The notes under the pieces are model-generated. The model did no database searches. It was not told the origin of the DNA and worked only from the letters and a program-made list of their open reading frames with translations. Made by a program: the position numbers and the translations under genes. This document shows positions 59,805-64,000 of a DNA stretch of 64,000 bases, one piece after another. The stretch comes from Yamagishiella unicocca (lineage: Eukaryota > Chlorophyta > Chlorophyceae > Chlamydomonadales > Volvocaceae): assembly GCA_003116995.1 (NCBI GenBank), contig BDSL01000022.1:186001-250000 (forward strand), in the 5' to 3' direction. Position 1 is the first letter of the stretch; every line of letters starts with the position of its first letter.

Positions 59805-59930
59805 TATAATGATGAGAGATTACAGTGTCCTCAAGCCCGGGCGAACCCAGGACAAGAAGAGGGGCCCATGCCGGTGCCTCAGGATAACATACGATAGCCG
59901 GGGCTGAACCCAGCAGACACCCCGATGTAT
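59805..59930 (+). repeat. Third copy of the foldback repeat, sense
   Basis: It reads GATTACAGTGTCCTCAAGCC, CCCAGGACAAGAAGAGGGGC, CCATGCCGGTGCCTCA and CCCAGCAGACACCCCGATG, aligning with the revcomp of 58970-59090. Confidence 0.65.
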
Positions 59931-59934
59931 GATG

Positions 59935-61060
59935 TGTTCACAGAACGTACACAAGATACAATGCACATGCAGCAGCCTCGATGCACATGCCGTCAGGAGG
60001 CTTCTTCCCAGGTTCCAGGAGGTTTCGTCTGGGCTGGTGCCTGCTTTTGCGACAGGGCCCCTCGGAGACCCTTATGCCGTTTCCGTGCGAGGCAATCCTT
60101 CGTTCGTCCGTACATGATGATGACGCCGTCTGGTCACAGGTAGACTTACGCCAGCCCCTTTACGGCATGCGACCCTCGGTTGTACCAGCTGTCTTTCGTG
60201 ACGGCGGAAGGCATGCCCTTTGACACGTGTTGCCTGGTGCGGTTTGTATGGAAACTTAAAAACCTCCCACACTCACGCTCGGTCAACTTCCAAATCTTAC
60301 ACGACCACCACCTCCTTAACCTCACACGACCACCACTATCGGGCCATGACCCAACGCCAGTTGTACCCAAACACTAAGGCAGCCATCACCTCGAACAGCA
60401 CCAGGCGTGCTCCTGTGCCGCTGTGCTCTACATACACTGCGCGCTGCTCCGGCTGCCAGCGCGGGGCCACCTGCCTGTTGCTGCTGCTGCTGGCCGGGTG
60501 CGCTGGGGAGGTGGCATCAAGGTGTCAAGGCATCAAGGACACCGCCGTCAGCTGCCCGTCACACAGCCGGCATCGCCCATTGTCGCGAAGACATGACACG
60601 CCTCGAACAACCCAGCCTACCTTAGAAACCTCCCACCACATATAACCTCCCACCATGAACCCATGGTATGCGCATGGGCGAGCTGCGGATCCGCCTGTAT
60701 AGGAGCAGGGCGGCCAGGTGGCGCCCCGGCCTGTCGGGGGGCTCGCTACAGGGCCTCAAGCCCCACCTGTGGCTTTCGCAACATCATCGCTCCAGGGAAG
60801 GCACTTCGTGACCGCGCGCGCCCACGCGCCTACGCATGGATCGAGTCCTGAGGCATGGTTCGCATCCTCCACCCCACCCGGGTCTTTTTCGCAACCGCCC
60901 CCCGGCGGGCTCCTCCATCTCATGACGCAGCCCTGCTGGGGCAATCCGCCCTACACCGGGTCGAACACCCGACCCCCGCCATGCGTTGGTGACTGCGACC
61001 GAGAAACAGCGCGAGTCATCTCATTCCAACCATGCACCAAAGTGCGCCGACAGCGCGGCG
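59935..61060. other. Stretch downstream of the YggT gene, nothing recognised
   Basis: I see no domain on either strand. The part near 61000 would hold the 3' UTR of the minus-strand YggT gene. Confidence 0.35.
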
Positions 61061-61066
61061 GGTGCG

Positions 61067-62448
61067 TTACATGCCGACGGTGCGAGACAAGTGCACCAGC
61101 TGGTTGCGCACGAAGTTGAGCAACAGGAAGCCGATCATGGGCGACACGTCGATGCCGCCGAAGGACGGCAGGATGCCGCGGAACGTGTTGAGGAAGGGGT
61201 CCGTGAACTAGTGGCGCGGAGCGCGGCAGTCGTCGTGAAGGGAGGCAGGCGGGAAGGAAGGAGGGAAAAGTGGGAGGGGCGAAGCCCGAAGTACTCAGTG
61301 CGTTGTGGTAAGATGAGGCAGATGAGCGAGGTTAGGAAGGAGGGGCTCCTTGCTCCGGCAGACCTGTGAGGGGGCCCCCTGGGGCCTCAAGCAAGGAGGA
61401 CGCGTGTGCACGCCATGCGTCGTTCCTCCTTGCCGGCATGGTTGAGGCGAGCTGCGGCCGGACCTAGCCTCACGTGACCGCGTTGCTGGCCCAGACGTTC
61501 AACGCAGACGATTTGGCACGGCCGTGTGCCCTGACCACATTTTATTGCGCAATCCGGGGCAACCAACACGCAGGAGCAGCCGGGGTTGAGAGGAAACCCC
61601 TGGGTCGGCACAGAGACATGTGAACCGACCATACAAAGTTGGACACTCATTTTATAGTCTCATGCCAAAGAACTTATGAGGACACACACAAATACACGCA
61701 CGTACGCACGCCAGTACGGGCGGCTGTACCGACCTGGCGGAGGGTGGCGAAGGGCTCGTTGTACCAGTTGATGTTCCGGAACCACGTCAGGATGACACGC
61801 AGCGTGAGAACCAGCAGGTAGATCTGCGAGCAGCAGCAGCAGCGGGGTCCGGAGGGCGGGAGGAGGGGGTTGAAGACCGGCACCACGGTCAGCTGCCGTT
61901 GCGCCGCTCGCATTGAAAGCGGGCATGTTACCGAAGGTGGTCACTGATGTCCGGGCGAGTTCTGATAGCCCAAGTGCGGCACAGCTGCCTTGCGACAGTG
62001 GATATAAGCAGGCGGTCAAGCCCTCCCTGGATTTCACGGTTGGTACCATGGCTGTGTAATGTGCAGCCGTCGGCCCGCAAGTCGGTTTCAGGGCGGAGCG
62101 AGTCCTGGGTAGACGTACATGGGGGCATGCGGGCATGGTGGCAGCACAATACCAGCGGAAACTGCAAAGCATTCCCCTGTCGTTCCCTCTTACGTCCAGG
62201 GCCTTTGCGACCGCTCCGTAAATCTCAGCAGTGCCGCTGGCCGACGTCTGGATTGCCGCCGCGAACGGCAGGCATGCACCCATCCAGCTCACGCCGTCTT
62301 TGAGCTCTTGCTTCAGCGACTGCATGTAAGAACGCCGTGTAAGGACGCCTTTTATCCAGACGCGACCGCTGAGCGCTAAGTGGGAAGTCAGCATCGCACC
62401 TCGAGGTTGCTGAATCCCTGCTGCGGCTGCAGTTGTTGCCGCTGCCAT
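61067..62448 (-). CDS. YggT/YlmG-family membrane protein, probably plastid
   Basis: Three exons in transcription order, all phase 0: 62194-62448, 61734-61823 and 61067-61207 (TAA), together 161 residues. Exon 1 starts MAAATTAAAAGIQQPRGAML and looks like a plastid transit peptide followed by a linker. Exons 2 and 3 form the YGGT domain. Membrane segment IYLLVLTLRVILTWF is followed by FRNINWYNEPFATL, the motif FTDPFLNTFRGILPSFGGID (typical T-(D/E)-P-x-L-x-P/N-x-R-x-x-x-P), VSPMIGFLLLNFV, and a basic end. YggT/YlmG proteins are small thylakoid or cell membrane proteins; plant and algal members include CCB3, needed for haem attachment to cytochrome b6, and YLMG proteins for nucleoid distribution. 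The sequence alone does not tell which. ATG 62448 is chosen because it opens the targeting-like segment. Confidence 0.85.
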
Positions 62449-62459
62449 GCAGATCCCAC

Positions 62460-63140
62460 CAGAGCCAGTACACGTGCTTTGTGTACCAGTTTTTGGCACA
62501 CGGCTACATTTGTCGAACAGGATACGCGCAAGCGGCTCTGCCGCCCAGCGCGGATGGACCCGGTGGGACCTGCGGCCACAACGTGTACAGGTTAACTGTT
62601 GTATATAGATGTCAGATCGTGGAGAAAGGTCACACGGTGTGCCCACACCTGCTTGCATTCTGAGTGGCGCAGAAGGGGGGCCCGGTACGCGGCAGTATAC
62701 TGTCTGGTGCCTGACACTGTGCTAATTGTAATATCTATGGTATAACAGAAACGTCTACAGAACAAACATAGCGCACATCCCCAATTCCGTGGTGCAGTGC
62801 AAATTGTAACAATTAACCAATCGCTGCCGAACGAAGGCCCTACCCAGTTGGCCCAAATCACACAGCACGGATACCACATTGGCACATAAGTTGTGAATTA
62901 CCTTTGCAGGGCCCCGGTCATACCGGGTCGGTTCTGTGGGCGTTAAGCGAGATAAGGTGGCAGGGGTCACAGTCGTGCACACAGCAAATTGCATGGCCTC
63001 GTGCCCATTGGCTATTAATGGAATCACCATTTTGATTATGGCGCGGAATACTTCAGCGGTTGTGGCCAGCTCGAGCGGTAAGCGTCTTGCGGTGCCAGGA
63101 CAACACTGGACCACGAATTTACCGTTTTCGCGCGATGAAC
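62460..63140. other. Intergenic stretch upstream of the YggT gene
   Basis: AT-rich (62700-62760, 62790-62900) with no recognised feature. It probably contains the YggT promoter. Confidence 0.35.
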
Positions 63141-63142
63141 AC

Positions 63143-63802
63143 TCAGATGCACGCCCTTTTCCTTTGATAAATAAGTGCGCCTGTCGTCCCGTCTGGCACA
63201 GGCCTGACGCCCTCGCGCACTTGGTGGCCAACCCGGCGATGGGCCACACACGTGCGGTCGCACGCCGACGGAACGATCCCACGTGTGCGAAGTCCAGAGT
63301 TTCCCACAGTAGCAGCAGCAACAGAGCCATGGGCGACCGCCCATGACCACAGCGGCTCGGTCGCCAATGGCTCGGGTGTGGCGTCGACCGTGTCGGAGCC
63401 CGGCGTGGGGCCAATCGCCACGGATATGCCGGCGAGCCCGGTGCACAGCGCCAGAAAGCGGCGCAGCAGAGCAGCGTCGTCGAAGGCAAGCTTCAGGGAG
63501 GGTGCCTCCGGCGGCAGCTCTGGTTCCGGAGCCGCAGCGGCAGTTAGCGCCGATGGCGCCTCAGCTGGCAGCGATCCGAGCACGGCAGCAGGCGAAGCAG
63601 CAGCCGAAGCGGCGGCTCCAGGGAAGGTCCCCACGAAGCGGCGGCGGGCGGCCAAGGGCTCAGCCGCGGTGCGCTCCAGGGATGGAGACGCCGCCGCCTC
63701 AGCAGCCCCGACGGCAGCTGACGGAGCGCCTGCGGCGCCCAGCAGTTCCGCCTCCGAAGCCTCCTCCGAAACCCATGCATCCGCCCCTCCCACTACCGCC
63801 AC
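63143..63802 (-). CDS. Possible Ala/Ser-rich protein segment near the window edge
   Basis: A 219-codon minus frame is Ala/Glu/Pro-rich, with an ordered-looking piece SLKLAFDDAALLRRFLALCT then GLAGISVAIGPTPG. Below about 63340 it is probably not coding. The plus strand instead offers PPPKPPPKPMHPPLPLPPLL and further Pro-rich sequence running off the right edge. Either strand could be the real one, and the gene is cut by the window end. Confidence 0.25.
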   Translation of the reverse strand: MAVVGGADAWVSEEASEAELLGAAGAPSAAVGAAEAAASPSLERTAAEPLAARRRFVGTFPGAAASAAASPAAVLGSLPAEAPSALTAAAAPEPELPPEAPSLKLAFDDAALLRRFLALCTGLAGISVAIGPTPGSDTVDATPEPLATEPLWSWAVAHGSVAAATVGNSGLRTRGIVPSACDRTCVAHRRVGHQVREGVRPVPDGTTGALIYQRKRACI

Positions 63803-64000
63803 TGCTGGCGAGCAGGCGACCCCCGTTCCGCGGAGCAGCAGGACTCGCCGGCGGCTGGCCGCCCCCGCCCCCGGTGATGACGACGCCGCCCCCGCCCAAG
63901 CCCCAACCGCCTCCCCCTCCCCCCGGACCGCGCCCGCCCCCGCCCAACGCAGCTGTGCGGTTTCGGAGCCCTCAAGCGACGACCCGGGGCCAGACGAGCA
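63803..64000. other. Pro/Gly-rich coding-like sequence cut by the window edge
   Basis: The plus frame gives PPPPPVMTTPPPPKPQPPPP and then AVRFRSPQATTRG. The minus strand gives a Gly-rich frame. The gene cannot be assigned without the sequence to the right. Confidence 0.25.

Overview
The window looks like nuclear DNA of a volvocine green alga (Chlamydomonas/Volvox relatives). Coding exons are very GC-rich and Ala/Gly/Pro-rich. Genes are split by many short GT-AG introns, mostly phase 0. Several genes have a TGTAA motif, the usual chlorophycean poly(A) signal, soon after the stop. Transposon relics and minisatellites are frequent. The species cannot be fixed from this sequence. I see no bacterial, organellar, rRNA, tRNA or CRISPR features.

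Layout. (1) 1.5-7.0 kb, plus: a WD40 gene in which each of seven exons encodes one propeller blade; one intron carries a LINE endonuclease fragment and a SINE with target-site duplications. (2) 7.0-12.1 kb: transposon-derived relics, namely a minus-strand methyltransferase-like ORF broken by a stop, a repeat-bearing ORF, and an antisense fragment of exon 3 of the dehydrogenase gene found at 40 kb. (3) 12.2-22.1 kb, plus: SEC5/EXOC2, the exocyst subunit, in about 18 exons. (4) 22.1-24.6 kb: no recognised gene. (5) 24.6-30.7 kb, plus: a large ankyrin-containing, membrane-anchored protein resembling the C-terminal part of SBP/SPL proteins, without a visible SBP zinc finger. (6) 31-35 kb: gene-poor. 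(7) 35.2-38.4 kb: a retroelement-like unit with 181-bp tandem leader repeats, a coiled-coil ORF and a zinc-knuckle gag ORF, but no reverse transcriptase.

(8) 39.5-42.4 kb, plus: an organelle-targeted beta-hydroxyacid dehydrogenase of glyoxylate/succinic-semialdehyde reductase type, complete in six exons. (9) 42.5-46.3 kb: repeat-derived sequence sharing a leader with intron 2 of the dehydrogenase gene. (10) 46.7-50.9 kb, minus: a Ser/Thr kinase of the Aurora-like/CALK type, with two minisatellites in one intron. (11) 51-54.5 kb: gene-poor. (12) 54.5-57.6 kb, minus: a two-exon gene for a long disordered protein of unknown function. (13) 58.6-59.9 kb: four diverged copies of one repeat, two of them forming a long foldback. 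(14) 61.1-62.4 kb, minus: a three-exon YggT/YlmG-family plastid membrane protein. (15) 62.5-64 kb: unresolved Pro/Gly/Ala-rich sequence at the window edge.

The genes are separate housekeeping or signalling units, not a cluster. Exon boundaries come from splice consensus plus reading-frame agreement, read by eye. Family calls come from recognised motifs, not from database searches.
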